DNA of 64,000 bases from Natronospirillum sp965602035 (GCA_965602035.1 OZ271919.1:3038001-3102000); one strand, 5' to 3'. Shown: positions 50,688 through 61,071, counted from the first letter of the stretch. The notes: generated from the letters alone by a model not told the origin. Made by a program: numbers and translations.

Positions 50688-51608
50688 ATGTACGACCTCA
50701 TCGGCGACATTCACGGACATGCCGAAGAACTCAAAGCCGTGCTGCACAAGATGGGCGACCGCGAGCAGCGCGGCGTATGGCAGCACCCGAAACAACGCCA
50801 GGTCATCTTTCTGGGCGACTTTGTCGACCGCGGGCCGCAGCAGGTAGAAACCGTCACCATTGCCCGCAACATGGTCGAAAACGGCCACGCCCTTGCCGTA
50901 ATGGGCAACCACGAATTCAACGCCGTGGCATGGGCCACCGAACACCCGGAGCAGCCCGGCCAATACCTGCGCGAGCATTCCGACAAAAATCTCGAACAGC
51001 ACAGAGAGTTTCTGGAACAGGTGGGCGAGGGCAGTGATCAGCACAGAGAAATGATCGACTGGTTTAAGACTCTGCCGGTCTATCTCGACTTACCCGAACT
51101 CCGTGTCGCCCACGCCTGCTGGCATCCGCACCACCTGGACGTGATTCAGGGCTACACAGACAGCGAAAACTGCCTGCTGTCGGAAGCCTGGATAACCGCC
51201 ACCGAAAAAGGCCATGAAGCCTACGACGCCATCGAAACCCTGCTCAAATGCCTGGAAGTCCGGCTGCCCGAAGGGCACTACTTCAAGGACAGACAGAGCC
51301 ATAAACGCCAGAACATCCGCACCCGCTGGTGGGAGACGGACAGTCTGACCTACCGCGACCTGTCGATGGTGCCGGACGACCAGATTAAGGGTATTCCGAA
51401 CGAACGTGTGCTCGAGCACGATCTGCCTGGATACGACAGCAAGAAAACGGTGTTTGTTGGCCATTACTGGATCAATAGTGAGCCCAAACCACTGAGTGGG
51501 CATGCGGTGTGTCTGGACTACAGTGTGGCTGGGTGTAACGGAAGCGAGTTGTTTAGATATCGGTTTGAGTCGGACAACAAAGTGCATATATGCGGATACG
51601 TGTGTTGA
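50688..51608 (+). CDS. Calcineurin-like metallophosphoesterase
   Basis: 306 residues with the two-metal phosphoesterase motifs in order: GDIHGHAEEL, GDFVDRGPQQ, GNHEFNAVAW, HACWHP and GHYW. The ATG at 50688 follows GGAGGA by about 13 nt. It resembles the PrpA/ApaH-type phosphatases (protein phosphatase or diadenosine tetraphosphatase); substrate not decided. It is the last GC-rich gene before the base composition falls. Confidence 0.85.
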   Translation: MYDLIGDIHGHAEELKAVLHKMGDREQRGVWQHPKQRQVIFLGDFVDRGPQQVETVTIARNMVENGHALAVMGNHEFNAVAWATEHPEQPGQYLREHSDKNLEQHREFLEQVGEGSDQHREMIDWFKTLPVYLDLPELRVAHACWHPHHLDVIQGYTDSENCLLSEAWITATEKGHEAYDAIETLLKCLEVRLPEGHYFKDRQSHKRQNIRTRWWETDSLTYRDLSMVPDDQIKGIPNERVLEHDLPGYDSKKTVFVGHYWINSEPKPLSGHAVCLDYSVAGCNGSELFRYRFESDNKVHICGYVC

Positions 51609-52040
51609 ACGGGATGTTTAGGCTGGTAGTTAACAGTTCGGGGTTCCATTTCGACAGGCCTAATTATCTGTAGAGAGCTCTGCTAATGCAAAGAAAATAT
51701 TGTTGCAGTCACTGAACCTTAGCCTAAATTGGAGTGATTATGTATCGGAATCTATTAACTTGGCCGGAGGGGCATGAGTTTTCAATTCGGCTGCAAAGTC
51801 CAAGATATCAACAAGCGAAGAGGATTGTTTTAACCAGCTTTGGCCGAGTATGCCAAATTTCTGAAGTCATCTGGTTTAGCGAAGTAATAAAAATTCAATA
51901 TTACAATTACATGCTATGGCTCTTTTGGCGAGCACTATTTTTCAAACTAGTAATAGCTATATTCCTTATCATGTCGCACATAAAAATATATAATTAATAT
52001 TGACAAAATTACCATCTGATTTCTCTTAATAAATAGCTGG
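51609..52040. other. AT-rich left boundary of the defence island
   Basis: The composition shifts abruptly to AT-rich after the phosphoesterase gene. No tRNA or clear att repeat is visible. It contains one short open frame (51734-51997) and a TTGACA at 52000-52005 without a -10 box at good spacing. The promoter of the following operon should lie here. Confidence 0.45.
51734..51997 (+). CDS. Hypothetical small membrane protein
   Basis: 87 residues: a polar N-terminal half (MYRNLLTWPEGHEFSIRL) and a hydrophobic C-terminal half (YYNYMLWLFWRALFFKLVIA) that could form one or two membrane helices. GGAG lies 5 nt upstream of the first ATG. AT-rich codons fit the island. It may be chance coding in AT-rich DNA. 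Confidence 0.3.
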   Translation: MIMYRNLLTWPEGHEFSIRLQSPRYQQAKRIVLTSFGRVCQISEVIWFSEVIKIQYYNYMLWLFWRALFFKLVIAIFLIMSHIKIYN

Positions 52041-53546
52041 GTGATTAAATTGTTTGATAACGATTTAAAAAAAGCAGATGCGACTCCAAGAGCTTCTGCA
52101 TTAGTAGAGAGTTTGAGAGATATCGGCTACTCGTTGTCTACTGCTTTTGCTGACATTGTCGACAATTCTATTTCTGCGTGCGCATCTTATGTCCGTATTT
52201 ATGCCGACATCCATACTGATGATCCATCGATTGCCATTATTGACAACGGGGGAGGCATGGATCGTACAGAGCTGATTGAGGCGTTTCGACTCGGCAGCAT
52301 GAACCCTAATGAGGAAAGAAGACCATCGGACCTAGGCCGGTTTGGTTTAGGCCTCAAAAGCGCAAGCATTTCTCAATGCCGCAGGTTGACCGTCCTGTCA
52401 CGACGCGGAGGGGTGACGAGCGGTGCGCGATGGGATCTAGACGAAATTGCCCACACGGATCTGTGGGAGATCTCGCTGATTGAGGAATATAGCAACATCC
52501 CATACGCGGATTTGTTATGTGAAGATGGCACCCTCGTTCTTTGGGAGAAGCTTGATCGGGTCGATGGTGGATACAAGCATGATTCACCGAAACGAGCGCA
52601 GCATTTCAATAGTGCTCTGTCGGTAGCCGAAAGGCATCTGAGACTAGTCTTCCACCGCTTCATGGAGCGTACTGGCAAGAGCAGGTTATCGATCTCCATA
52701 AACGAACGTGTGCTGGATCCGATCGACCCATTTGCAACAAGACATCCTGCAACTCAAGTTGATCCGGAAGAGCCATTGCCCCTACCGAACGGTGTTGTGC
52801 ATATTCGAAGCTTTACCATCCCCCACCACAAGGCGCTGACACCGGGAGAGTGGGATGAACTAGGTGGGCCCGAAGGACACCTCCGGTCTCAAGGATTCTA
52901 TATTTACCGGGGTGACCGCTTAATCATTAGCGGAAGCTGGCTCGGTCTAGCCCGGCAGACTGAATTGACCAAGCTTTGTCGTATCCGTGTGGATATACCA
53001 AACACAATGGATTCCGACTGGAAGATTGATGTCAAAAAGTCCTCCGCGCAATTGCCTCCAATTGTTCGCGAAAGACTAAAAAAGATCGTCGAACGTTTTG
53101 TTCAGACATCCAAGCGGACCTACAGGAAGCGGGGGCAGAAGCTGACAGACGAGACACGTTACCCCATGTGGCAACGAGCGCTTAAAGAAGGTGTAGTTGT
53201 TTATCAACCGAATATAGATCATCCAGCTCTTGTAGAGTTTGAGGCGTTACTTCCTGAAGATCTGAGGAATAGGTTCAGGAATTGTATCTGGCTTTTGGGT
53301 GCCGGCCTACCAGTGGATTCGCTGTATGCCGACATGCTAGGTCACGCTGAGGCTGTAAAGGCTTTGAATTCCGATATGGAGGCGCTGGAACAGGCTATTC
53401 ATTCGATGGTTCCGCATCTACTCCAACAGGGAGTATCCGAGGCAGGGGTTCGATCCATGCTTAAGTCAAACGAAATGTTTCGAAACGAATGGGATTGCGT
53501 TGAGCCTGTGCTTGTGAAAATTTTTGAACAGGAGAAAACGGAATGA
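52041..53546 (+). CDS. MORC-like GHKL ATPase of the defence operon
   Basis: 501 residues. Bergerat/GHKL ATP-binding fold: N-box AFADIVDNSISA (about 35-46), IIDNGGGMD (about 66-74) and the RFGLGLKSAS lid (about 100-109), followed by an S5-like domain (IPNTMDSDWKIDVKKSSAQLP with an invariant-type Lys). This is the MutL/MORC-type ATPase group found in restriction-like operons. The start is GTG at 52041 with a weak ribosome site. It overlaps the Z1 helicase gene by four bases (ATGA). Likely role: ATP-driven DNA clamp or sensor that licenses the nuclease components (inference). Confidence 0.85.
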   Translation: MIKLFDNDLKKADATPRASALVESLRDIGYSLSTAFADIVDNSISACASYVRIYADIHTDDPSIAIIDNGGGMDRTELIEAFRLGSMNPNEERRPSDLGRFGLGLKSASISQCRRLTVLSRRGGVTSGARWDLDEIAHTDLWEISLIEEYSNIPYADLLCEDGTLVLWEKLDRVDGGYKHDSPKRAQHFNSALSVAERHLRLVFHRFMERTGKSRLSISINERVLDPIDPFATRHPATQVDPEEPLPLPNGVVHIRSFTIPHHKALTPGEWDELGGPEGHLRSQGFYIYRGDRLIISGSWLGLARQTELTKLCRIRVDIPNTMDSDWKIDVKKSSAQLPPIVRERLKKIVERFVQTSKRTYRKRGQKLTDETRYPMWQRALKEGVVVYQPNIDHPALVEFEALLPEDLRNRFRNCIWLLGAGLPVDSLYADMLGHAEAVKALNSDMEALEQAIHSMVPHLLQQGVSEAGVRSMLKSNEMFRNEWDCVEPVLVKIFEQEKTE

Positions 53547-56308
53547 CAGACCAATTCCATATGCTTGACAACATGGTGTCTCAAGGCCTTTCGGATAGTG
53601 CCAGACGCACTCCGGAAGGGATCAGAGAGCTTATTAGCTCGATACGCCAGTCGCTGCTCTTTCCAGAGGTGACTGATGATGATGCTGAGATATTGGCACG
53701 CGAAATGGAAGAGAGGATCGGTGTAAGCATGGGGCCTGGCGCGACCGTGGATGCCAGTGATTTCGAACCGTGGCTTGAAGGGATCCGTCCGGAAATAGAG
53801 AGCGGTCCAAACCCATGGCACTATTGGTCGCGTTACAAAAAGCTTTTGTTCAGGAATAAGCTCCCTCACGATGTCGTTTACGGCACTGACCAAGTAACGG
53901 ACACTATCCTCGGGCGTCTCGGTAATCCGCAAGATGTAAGGTCTTGGGATCGTAAAGGTATGGTTGTTGGGCATGTTCAGAGCGGAAAGACTGCCAACTA
54001 TACAGGTCTTATCTGCAAGGCTGCGGATGTCGGTTATCGGTTGATTATTGTGATTGCCGGCATACACAATAATCTACGTAATCAGACTCAATGTAGGATA
54101 GATGAAGGTTTCATCGGACGCGACACTGGCCGCCTTGCGCATATGAGCACGCGAGAAAAGTCCAAAATCATTGGTGTGGCGGAGTTCGATGATAAGTTTA
54201 CACCGGTTAGCCTCACCAATACGATCAGGGATTTCAACAAAACAACCGCAACCTCGAACACTAGCCAAATTGCTTCGTATGCTGTCCCAGTCGTGCTTGT
54301 TATAAAGAAAAATACACATACTTTAAAGAACCTAACCGAATGGCTCCGAGAGCACAGCGCCAACCACTCGTCAGAGATGGTAGACCAACCGATGCTTCTG
54401 ATCGATGATGAAGCCGATAACGCTTCTATAAACGTCAAGTATGGGAAGAATGAAGTGTCCCAGATCAACGGTCAGATTAGGGAGTTGATCGGGCTTTTTC
54501 GCCGTAGTTGTTATGTTGGCTACACTGCGACCCCGTTCGCCAATATCTTTATCGATCCTGAACAAGATGAAGCATTGGAGCAGGAAGACCTTTTCCCGCG
54601 GGACTTCATTATTGGCCTCGATGCACCAAACAATTATTTCGGTCCCCGGGAAGTATTTCTTGACGGCTTGCCGGACGATGAAGAGCCGGTCTATTTGCGC
54701 AGTATTGTCGACAATGAGGATGTTTTGCCGATCCGGCATAAGAAAGACGATGATTTGATGTCGATTCCCTCCTCAATGATTGAAGCGCTTCGTGCATTTC
54801 TTGTTGCGCGGACCATTCGGGATCTTCGAGGACAGGGCGACCAACACGCCTCGATGCTTATCAATGCCAGCCGTTTCACGAGAATCCAAGGTCTCATTCG
54901 TAACAGGCTCCAAGAGGCGCTTGACTCCATCCGGAACTCCATTCGCATAAACGCCTCTCTTGGAGAACGAGGACTTTTAGATCCGGAGATTGCAGCGCTT
55001 CGTGATGTCTGGGCCGAAGAATACTATGAAGCCTGGTCGGATTGGAGCGAAATCCAGGAGAGGATGCTAAGTGCGATAAGTGGCGCACGGGTTGTGGAGG
55101 TGAACGGCCGAGTCAATGAGCTAGACTATTCCGTGGGAGGGGATCGCGGACTAACGGTTATTGCAGTCGGGGGCTTCTCGTTATCTCGTGGCCTTACTCT
55201 CGAAGGGCTCACCGTCTCCTACTTTCTACGCAATTCGATGATGTACGACACTCTCATGCAAATGGGGCGTTGGTTTGGCTACCGGCGGAACTATCAGGAT
55301 CTGTGTAGGATCTGGATGCCGCCGCAGGCAATTGGCTGGTATGCTCATATCGCTGAGGCTACGGAGGAGCTTCACGAAGAACTCCGCCGTATGCAGTGGG
55401 ATGGAGCAACGCCCCTGCAATTTGGTCTGGCGGTACGCAGTCATCCTTCTTCCCTTTTGGTCACCGCAAGAAACAAACTTGGCTCAGGGGAAAAGCATGT
55501 AAAGGTGGGCCTTTCAAACGGCTATATTGAAACGCATAAACTAATCAACAAGATTGGGGTTTTGGAGGGCAATAGAAAGGCGGCCCGGCACTTGGTAACT
55601 GCTCTTCGACAAGATGGCCACGAGCTTGGTACCAAGCCTGAAAACGGTGGTTATATGTTCAGGGATATCGATGTCGCACACGTCGATGAATTTCTGCTCC
55701 GCTTTCAAAATGCTAGAGAAAGTGTTGGAACAACAATCGAACCGCTGCGGGAATACATTGACCAGCGAGCACATGACGAACTGGGCAATTGGGACGTCTT
55801 TCTTACCAGCGTGAAAGAGAATGAAGGCACCAGCGATGTCCTAGGCTGGCCAATAGGTCCTGCACGACGCAGTGTAGGCTTGGAGAACCTTGAGGACGGT
55901 ATATTATCAATAAGCGGTCAGCGGTCACGTGTTGCATCAAGAGGCGTTGAAAAAATCGGCGTTGCACCAGAAGATGTGGAATGTGCCGAATCCAATTTTA
56001 TCGCCGTCCATGGGCCCCCGCGTTCGGGTAAGACGAACTTCCCAGATTATATATACCGGAGAGTGCGTAAGAGGCCACTGCTTGTGCTTTTTTTGCTCTC
56101 TGTCAGGCTTCCAGTTAATACAGAACTCTATAATCGTGAGCGATATGGTCATCTGTTGCCGGATGAGCCTGTAGTAGCTTTCGGGATCAGTTTTCCTGTC
56201 TCGTCTCGTCCTGATGAAAAGGTCGAATATGTCATGAACACAACTATGCTCCGCGAGTTATTCGGTGAAGAAGACCAAGATGAGGATTTGGAGATGGAAG
56301 ATGTCTAA
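53543..56308 (+). CDS. Z1-domain SF2 helicase of the defence operon
   Basis: 921 residues. Helicase motifs: Walker A GHVQSGKTANYTG (about 142-154), Walker B LLIDDEADNASIN (about 285-297), motif III YVGYTATPFANIF (about 324-336), VGGFSLSRGLTLEGL (about 541-555) and motif VI QMGRWFGYR (about 572-580). The Q-S-GKT and DDEAD forms are characteristic of Z1 proteins. The N-terminal 100 residues and C-terminal 350 residues are extra domains. It overlaps neighbours on both sides (4 bp and 8 bp), so the operon is translationally coupled. Z1 helicases are known from operons with MORC-type ATPases and methylases. Confidence 0.88.
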   Translation: MTDQFHMLDNMVSQGLSDSARRTPEGIRELISSIRQSLLFPEVTDDDAEILAREMEERIGVSMGPGATVDASDFEPWLEGIRPEIESGPNPWHYWSRYKKLLFRNKLPHDVVYGTDQVTDTILGRLGNPQDVRSWDRKGMVVGHVQSGKTANYTGLICKAADVGYRLIIVIAGIHNNLRNQTQCRIDEGFIGRDTGRLAHMSTREKSKIIGVAEFDDKFTPVSLTNTIRDFNKTTATSNTSQIASYAVPVVLVIKKNTHTLKNLTEWLREHSANHSSEMVDQPMLLIDDEADNASINVKYGKNEVSQINGQIRELIGLFRRSCYVGYTATPFANIFIDPEQDEALEQEDLFPRDFIIGLDAPNNYFGPREVFLDGLPDDEEPVYLRSIVDNEDVLPIRHKKDDDLMSIPSSMIEALRAFLVARTIRDLRGQGDQHASMLINASRFTRIQGLIRNRLQEALDSIRNSIRINASLGERGLLDPEIAALRDVWAEEYYEAWSDWSEIQERMLSAISGARVVEVNGRVNELDYSVGGDRGLTVIAVGGFSLSRGLTLEGLTVSYFLRNSMMYDTLMQMGRWFGYRRNYQDLCRIWMPPQAIGWYAHIAEATEELHEELRRMQWDGATPLQFGLAVRSHPSSLLVTARNKLGSGEKHVKVGLSNGYIETHKLINKIGVLEGNRKAARHLVTALRQDGHELGTKPENGGYMFRDIDVAHVDEFLLRFQNARESVGTTIEPLREYIDQRAHDELGNWDVFLTSVKENEGTSDVLGWPIGPARRSVGLENLEDGILSISGQRSRVASRGVEKIGVAPEDVECAESNFIAVHGPPRSGKTNFPDYIYRRVRKRPLLVLFLLSVRLPVNTELYNRERYGHLLPDEPVVAFGISFPVSSRPDEKVEYVMNTTMLRELFGEEDQDEDLEMEDV

Positions 56309-57272
56309 TTTATCTCCGTGGCACGGCCTTGGTTTCGACGAGGCGCGTCGTGTAGACAAACAAGGGCGTCACGATTTTTTTTGGGCTGTTGTCGAAAAAA
56401 ATAACGTTGCGCTTGCGCTCGCTCTACCGGACGGAACCAAGAGAGTCCTGCCACTTCCGAAGATTAAAAGCCTGGATATTAAGTATCGCAAACTAGGGGT
56501 GCGAGACGCTTTGCTCGTTGTTCTCCGCGACCCGGAACAGGTCGACCTCTTCTCAAGTCTTTGTGCTGATATAGTGGCGGCTGGTGAAGAAGGCGCAACC
56601 GCAACCGATGCTTTGGATCGCACCGTGCGACGTACCCTTCGATGGCACCACCTTCTTCGAGGAGGCACTACGGACCGTTTGAGTGTTGAGGAACAACGGG
56701 GGTTGGTAGGAGAGCTTCACGTACTGCAACTACTCTGTGCTGAGATAGGCGCAGAGGCGGCAATAGACGCTTGGCGCGGTCCTGAAGACGGTGCAAAGGA
56801 CTTCGAGCTTCATGGCTTGTGCATTGAAGTGAAGGCTCGCAGGGGAGCAGCAAGACCTCAGGTCCAGATTTCATCCGCGGATCAACTCGCGGACGTGCCT
56901 GCTGCTGATGTTGTTCTGCTTGTTCATGATGTCGACTCTGCAGTTAAGCCAAAGGGGATGACACTCTCGGATCATGTCCAAATTGTCGAGGATATCTTCC
57001 AGTCAGTAAGTATGGCTGCGTACGGGTCTTGGGAGCGACTTCTTACTGCCGCGGGATTCGACTGGTCACACGACTATAGTGATCGACGTTGGATGGTCGG
57101 CAAGCGGAACTCATTTCAGGTCATAGAAGGGTTTCCCCGCATAGGTTCGCCGGTATCTACCGGCATTCTCAATGTGAAGTATGCAGTTGCACTTGATGCC
57201 TGCGCGTCTTTCATGATTGAGGAAGGTGAACTATTGGCGAAAATTTCGGCTACACAATCCGACAATTGTTAA
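56301..57272 (+). CDS. PD-(D/E)XK motif protein (DUF4420-like)
   Basis: 323 residues. The nuclease core is visible around residues 140-180: GLVGELHVLQLL, WRGPEDGAKDFELHGLCIEV and the ExK of IEVKARRG, giving an E...D...ExK active site. The N-terminus starts MSNLSPWHGLG at 56301, overlapping the helicase stop by 8 bp; the frame opening at 56265 lies inside that gene. Family members occur beside Z1 and AIPR genes; it is the probable DNA-cleaving subunit (inference). Confidence 0.83.
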   Translation: MSNLSPWHGLGFDEARRVDKQGRHDFFWAVVEKNNVALALALPDGTKRVLPLPKIKSLDIKYRKLGVRDALLVVLRDPEQVDLFSSLCADIVAAGEEGATATDALDRTVRRTLRWHHLLRGGTTDRLSVEEQRGLVGELHVLQLLCAEIGAEAAIDAWRGPEDGAKDFELHGLCIEVKARRGAARPQVQISSADQLADVPAADVVLLVHDVDSAVKPKGMTLSDHVQIVEDIFQSVSMAAYGSWERLLTAAGFDWSHDYSDRRWMVGKRNSFQVIEGFPRIGSPVSTGILNVKYAVALDACASFMIEEGELLAKISATQSDNC

Positions 57273-57286
57273 TAGAGAAGTGATAC

Positions 57287-59374
57287 ATGGCTCAACTTGA
57301 AGAGTTTCATCGGGAGCTTATCGCCGATATCCAAACAGATGCAGATGTGGATGGGACATACACAACCGAGGCCTTCTTCGAAATGGTTGGCGATATATTG
57401 ACTGAAGCCGGCGAATTGGACGCTGCAGATAATGCATATTACGAGGGTACTGGCCAAAACGGAGTTTCGCTACAGGTAGACGGCTACGGTGGAGACCCGA
57501 GGGACGCAGAAGGCATATTGAGCTTGATCCTTTGCGACTTCCAGAACATGGGCCACGTCAGACGTTTGCAGGCTGATCAGATCAACTCACGCTTGAATCG
57601 GTTGTTAGCATTTCTCCAACACGCCTTGCGCGAGGATTTCCGAGAGAAGCTCGAGGAAACGAGCCCAGGATTCATGCTAGCTGATCTCGTTGCAACCACC
57701 TGGCCCAGTATAACGAAAATCAAATTAATACTAATCACGAATGCGGAAAAACGGGTGAAATCCGATGCTTCGCCAGCGGGTTACATCGAAAATAGACCTA
57801 TCACGTACAGTGTTTGGGATTTAGCACGTATTGAGAAATTTGTTCGTTCGGGCCAAACACGTGAAGATCTTATAGTCGACTTTGAAAGCGAGTTCGGCGG
57901 TGCACTCCCAGTGCTTAAAGCATCGATGGGTGAGTCGGCTTTGGAAAGTTACATTGCAGTAATTCGAGGAAGCCAACTTTGTGATATCTACGAGAAATGG
58001 GGTGCTCGTCTCCTAGAGTCAAATGTGCGCAGCTTCCTGCAGGCCCGAGGTAAGGTTAACAAAGGTATACGCGATACGCTTGAAGAACAGCCTGAAATGT
58101 TTTTCGCCTATAATAACGGCATCACAACAACAGCTGATGATGTTGAGATCAAGTATACGGAGAATGGCCCTGTCCTTGTCCGCGCTGACAATATCCAAAT
58201 TGTAAATGGCGGCCAGACGACGGCCTCGATTCATTCGGCAAGAAAACCACGCCCTAGACGGCCAGCGGCGCGTTTAGATGAGGTTTATGTGCAGATGAAA
58301 CTGAATATCGTACCCTCAGAGTTGGCAGAGTCAGTGATACCAAATATTTCACTTTATGCCAACAGTCAGAATAAAGTAAGCGATGCAGACCTTGCATCGA
58401 ATCATCCATTTCAGATGCGATTGCAAGAGTTCTCTAGACGGATTCTTGCACCCAAAGGTGCCAATTCTTATCAGGAAACCAAATGGTTTTATGAAAGGGC
58501 TCGCGGGCAATATCCAGATGAACGGGGCCGACGCACAGGAGTTGAACGTAAAAAATTTGATATTGAGTACCCTCGTTCACAATATTTTAACAAAACGGAC
58601 CTAGCCAAATTTGAAAATTCTTGGGCCGGGTTGCCATTTATAGTAAGTCGAGGCGCTCAAAAGAATTTTGTTGCATTTCAAAGGGAAATTGCCAAGGAAT
58701 GGAAAAAATCAGATAAACATTTTGACGAAACTTGGTACAAACGAATGATAGCCAAAGCTATTATATTTCGTCACCTTGAAAAAATAGTACCAAAGCAGTC
58801 TTGGTATGAAGGTGGTTATAGGGCGAATATAGTCACCTACTCAATGGCTAAGCTTGCTAACGACATTGATGAGAAGGAAAAAGTGATTGATCTGGACAAA
58901 ATCTGGCGACAGCAGGTGGTTCCAAAATCGGTGGAGGAGTCGCTACTGCTAGCGGCTCAAATCGCCCATCAAGTTATCACTCATCCTCCATATGGCGTAA
59001 GGAACATGAGTGAATGGGCGAAGAAGCAGGCGTGTTGGGCTCAAGTTCAAGAGCGTAAGATAAGGTATCCGGCAGAGTTGATGGGTTACCTTATAAGACC
59101 TGGAGAAGCTGCCTCCGCAGTTGATGAAGAAAGGAAAAAACAAACCAACATTTCGGAAGATAATACCTATATATCAGTGATTAGGCATGGTGGCTCGTTC
59201 TGGAGGAAGGCGCTCGAGTGGGGTAAGGAGTATAAGCTCCTTACCCATAAGGAAGCTGGGGTTCTGGAACAGTGTAGCAAAATTCCGAATCAACTCCCCT
59301 CCGAAAAGCAGTGCTTGGTTGCTATGAAAGTTCTCGAAAACTTGAAAGAAACAGGTTTTAAGGACGAAATATGA
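57287..59374 (+). CDS. AIPR (abortive infection phage resistance) protein
   Basis: 695 residues. Hallmark AIPR segment near residues 240-315: ARLLESNVRSFLQARGKVNK, IRDTLEEQPEMFFAYNNGIT and IVNGGQTTASIH. The N-terminal region (up to about 200) may carry another nuclease-like domain. AIPR proteins were first linked to phage abortive infection, and contain a conserved core whose activity is poorly defined. Starts 14 bp after the DUF4420-like gene with AGAAG upstream; last gene of the operon. Confidence 0.88.
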   Translation: MAQLEEFHRELIADIQTDADVDGTYTTEAFFEMVGDILTEAGELDAADNAYYEGTGQNGVSLQVDGYGGDPRDAEGILSLILCDFQNMGHVRRLQADQINSRLNRLLAFLQHALREDFREKLEETSPGFMLADLVATTWPSITKIKLILITNAEKRVKSDASPAGYIENRPITYSVWDLARIEKFVRSGQTREDLIVDFESEFGGALPVLKASMGESALESYIAVIRGSQLCDIYEKWGARLLESNVRSFLQARGKVNKGIRDTLEEQPEMFFAYNNGITTTADDVEIKYTENGPVLVRADNIQIVNGGQTTASIHSARKPRPRRPAARLDEVYVQMKLNIVPSELAESVIPNISLYANSQNKVSDADLASNHPFQMRLQEFSRRILAPKGANSYQETKWFYERARGQYPDERGRRTGVERKKFDIEYPRSQYFNKTDLAKFENSWAGLPFIVSRGAQKNFVAFQREIAKEWKKSDKHFDETWYKRMIAKAIIFRHLEKIVPKQSWYEGGYRANIVTYSMAKLANDIDEKEKVIDLDKIWRQQVVPKSVEESLLLAAQIAHQVITHPPYGVRNMSEWAKKQACWAQVQERKIRYPAELMGYLIRPGEAASAVDEERKKQTNISEDNTYISVIRHGGSFWRKALEWGKEYKLLTHKEAGVLEQCSKIPNQLPSEKQCLVAMKVLENLKETGFKDEI

Positions 59375-59487
59375 AACGAATCAGCATTATCAATAACTTA
59401 TATTATAATTCGGTGTTTCATATTTGACGATGTCAGTTTTTCACCACGAAGGGTCTTAAAGGTTGAATTTTAAAAAAAATGTTCTGT

Positions 59488-61071
59488 TCAATGAGCATTT
59501 TCCTTGAGTACAGCATAAACAATTTGTGCAATTTTGTTTGCAAGTAAAGGCGGCACGGCATTTCCAACCTGTACATATTGTTCAGTTCGGTTTCCTTCAA
59601 AAAAATAATTATCCGGAAACGTTTGTATTCGGGCGGCTTCTCTTACAGTGAGGCTTCGGCATTGCGAAGGGTCGTAGTGAATGAAATAATTTCCGTCTTT
59701 GGAAATGTGGCTGGTTATAGTACTGGCCACACGGTTCTCTGCCTGAACCTTGAAACGATCAGTGAAATTTCCGCTCGTCCAACTTCTGTGCATCGGTGCT
59801 AGATATATCGGATAATCTGCTGCTTTGGGTGAAATACCACCCATAATGGCCGCATAGGAGCTGGCGAAAAGGTATCTGTGGAGGTCCTCGGGCATATGGT
59901 TTCTGGCTTCATGGTTTAGGAAGCCACGAAGCCTCGGGTCTATGTACCAGTCCTTCAATGCTTTCGGAATGTTCAATCGACGCCTATTTGATTCGGCGAT
60001 GAACCGGCCTCCTTGGCCATGATCGAATGAAGTATGCAAGTATGCATTGAGAAGCCCCTGCTGCCCATCCCGGGGTAACTTCAGTGCCTTTCGGGCGCGG
60101 CAGATACCGGTCTGGAAATTGGTTCGCCAAGCTTCAAAGTTGTTCGGCTTGCGACGAGTGAGGCCGCTGCGAAGCTTGGGCAAGTCTGATAGCACCTGGC
60201 CTACCGTGTATCGGTCGTCTGTCCGCCATTTTCCCAATAACTCTTTGCACCCGAGGTCTGGGAGCAAGTCTTTTCGAACGCCTAACAGTATTACTCGATG
60301 GCGGGCCTGAGGAATTCCAAACTGCTCGGTTCGGATAATATAGTCTTCGTTTCGAAAATCTCCATCTGTATCTACGTCATTTAGAGGATGGGCAAGCGGC
60401 AATAATTCGTATTCATACGGCGTACGGTCACTTTTGATTGCCCGGGCCGGATTTTGAAGGTCGTCACGGATCTTTTCGAATACCAAGCTGCCGTTAACTC
60501 TGGATGTTAGTATTCCTCTAACGTTTTCCATGACGAAGACGTCAGGTTGCACGAGGTCCAAAACCCGAAGGTATTCCTTGTAAAGGAAATGCCGGTCGTC
60601 GTCTTCGGCACGGTAGCCTTTTGTTCCACGGTTTCTGACTCTGCCTACTAGGGAATATGCTTGGCACGGAGGTCCACCAATGACGACCTTCGGGCCCTCA
60701 TGCTCACGAATGGCGTGTTGAATTGCTGAAAAGATCAGCTTGTCATCATCGCCACCTAACGCTTTAGGACCATGTAGCGTTTCGTTCTTCGCCGTGATCC
60801 ATTCCTTTGGAAACTTTCTTGAAAAGAAGGATTCTGCGCTCGCTTTTTCCGGGTTTCTCAGGTAATCGTAATAGTCTTCAGGTACCTTACGGCCTCGAAA
60901 CTGTCTATAGAATGCGCGAAGTGTGAGTGTCCGGTGGGCACTTGGCTCTCTTTCAACTGATGCCACAATTCGAAACGGGTAAGAACCATCCTCCAGTCTG
61001 ACAGCAGAAAACCCTTCCCCCAAGCCTCCAGGGCCTGAAAACAGGTCGATTACTTTAATCTGATCATCCAT
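59488..61071 (-). CDS. DNA (cytosine-5) methyltransferase
   Basis: 527 residues with all main C5-methylase motifs: I DLFSGPGGLGEGF, IV GGPPCQAYS (catalytic Cys at about 136), VI ENVRG, VIII QARHRVILLG, IX RSLTVREAARIQTFPD and X QVGNAVPPLLANKIA. A large target-recognition region lies between VIII and IX. Convergent with the defence operon and divergent from vsr. Expected to protect host DNA in the same system; its target sequence is not readable from the protein. Confidence 0.95.
   Translation of the reverse strand: MDDQIKVIDLFSGPGGLGEGFSAVRLEDGSYPFRIVASVEREPSAHRTLTLRAFYRQFRGRKVPEDYYDYLRNPEKASAESFFSRKFPKEWITAKNETLHGPKALGGDDDKLIFSAIQHAIREHEGPKVVIGGPPCQAYSLVGRVRNRGTKGYRAEDDDRHFLYKEYLRVLDLVQPDVFVMENVRGILTSRVNGSLVFEKIRDDLQNPARAIKSDRTPYEYELLPLAHPLNDVDTDGDFRNEDYIIRTEQFGIPQARHRVILLGVRKDLLPDLGCKELLGKWRTDDRYTVGQVLSDLPKLRSGLTRRKPNNFEAWRTNFQTGICRARKALKLPRDGQQGLLNAYLHTSFDHGQGGRFIAESNRRRLNIPKALKDWYIDPRLRGFLNHEARNHMPEDLHRYLFASSYAAIMGGISPKAADYPIYLAPMHRSWTSGNFTDRFKVQAENRVASTITSHISKDGNYFIHYDPSQCRSLTVREAARIQTFPDNYFFEGNRTEQYVQVGNAVPPLLANKIAQIVYAVLKENAH

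Noticed and set aside
50519..50710. 63-aa minus-strand ORF upstream of the phosphoesterase
   Set aside because: Overlaps the phosphoesterase start and its ribosome site; no recognisable family.
52000..52031. TTGACA as promoter of the defence operon
   Set aside because: The -35 box is perfect, but the nearest TTAATA is 20 bp away and no better -10 is visible, so I did not call a promoter.
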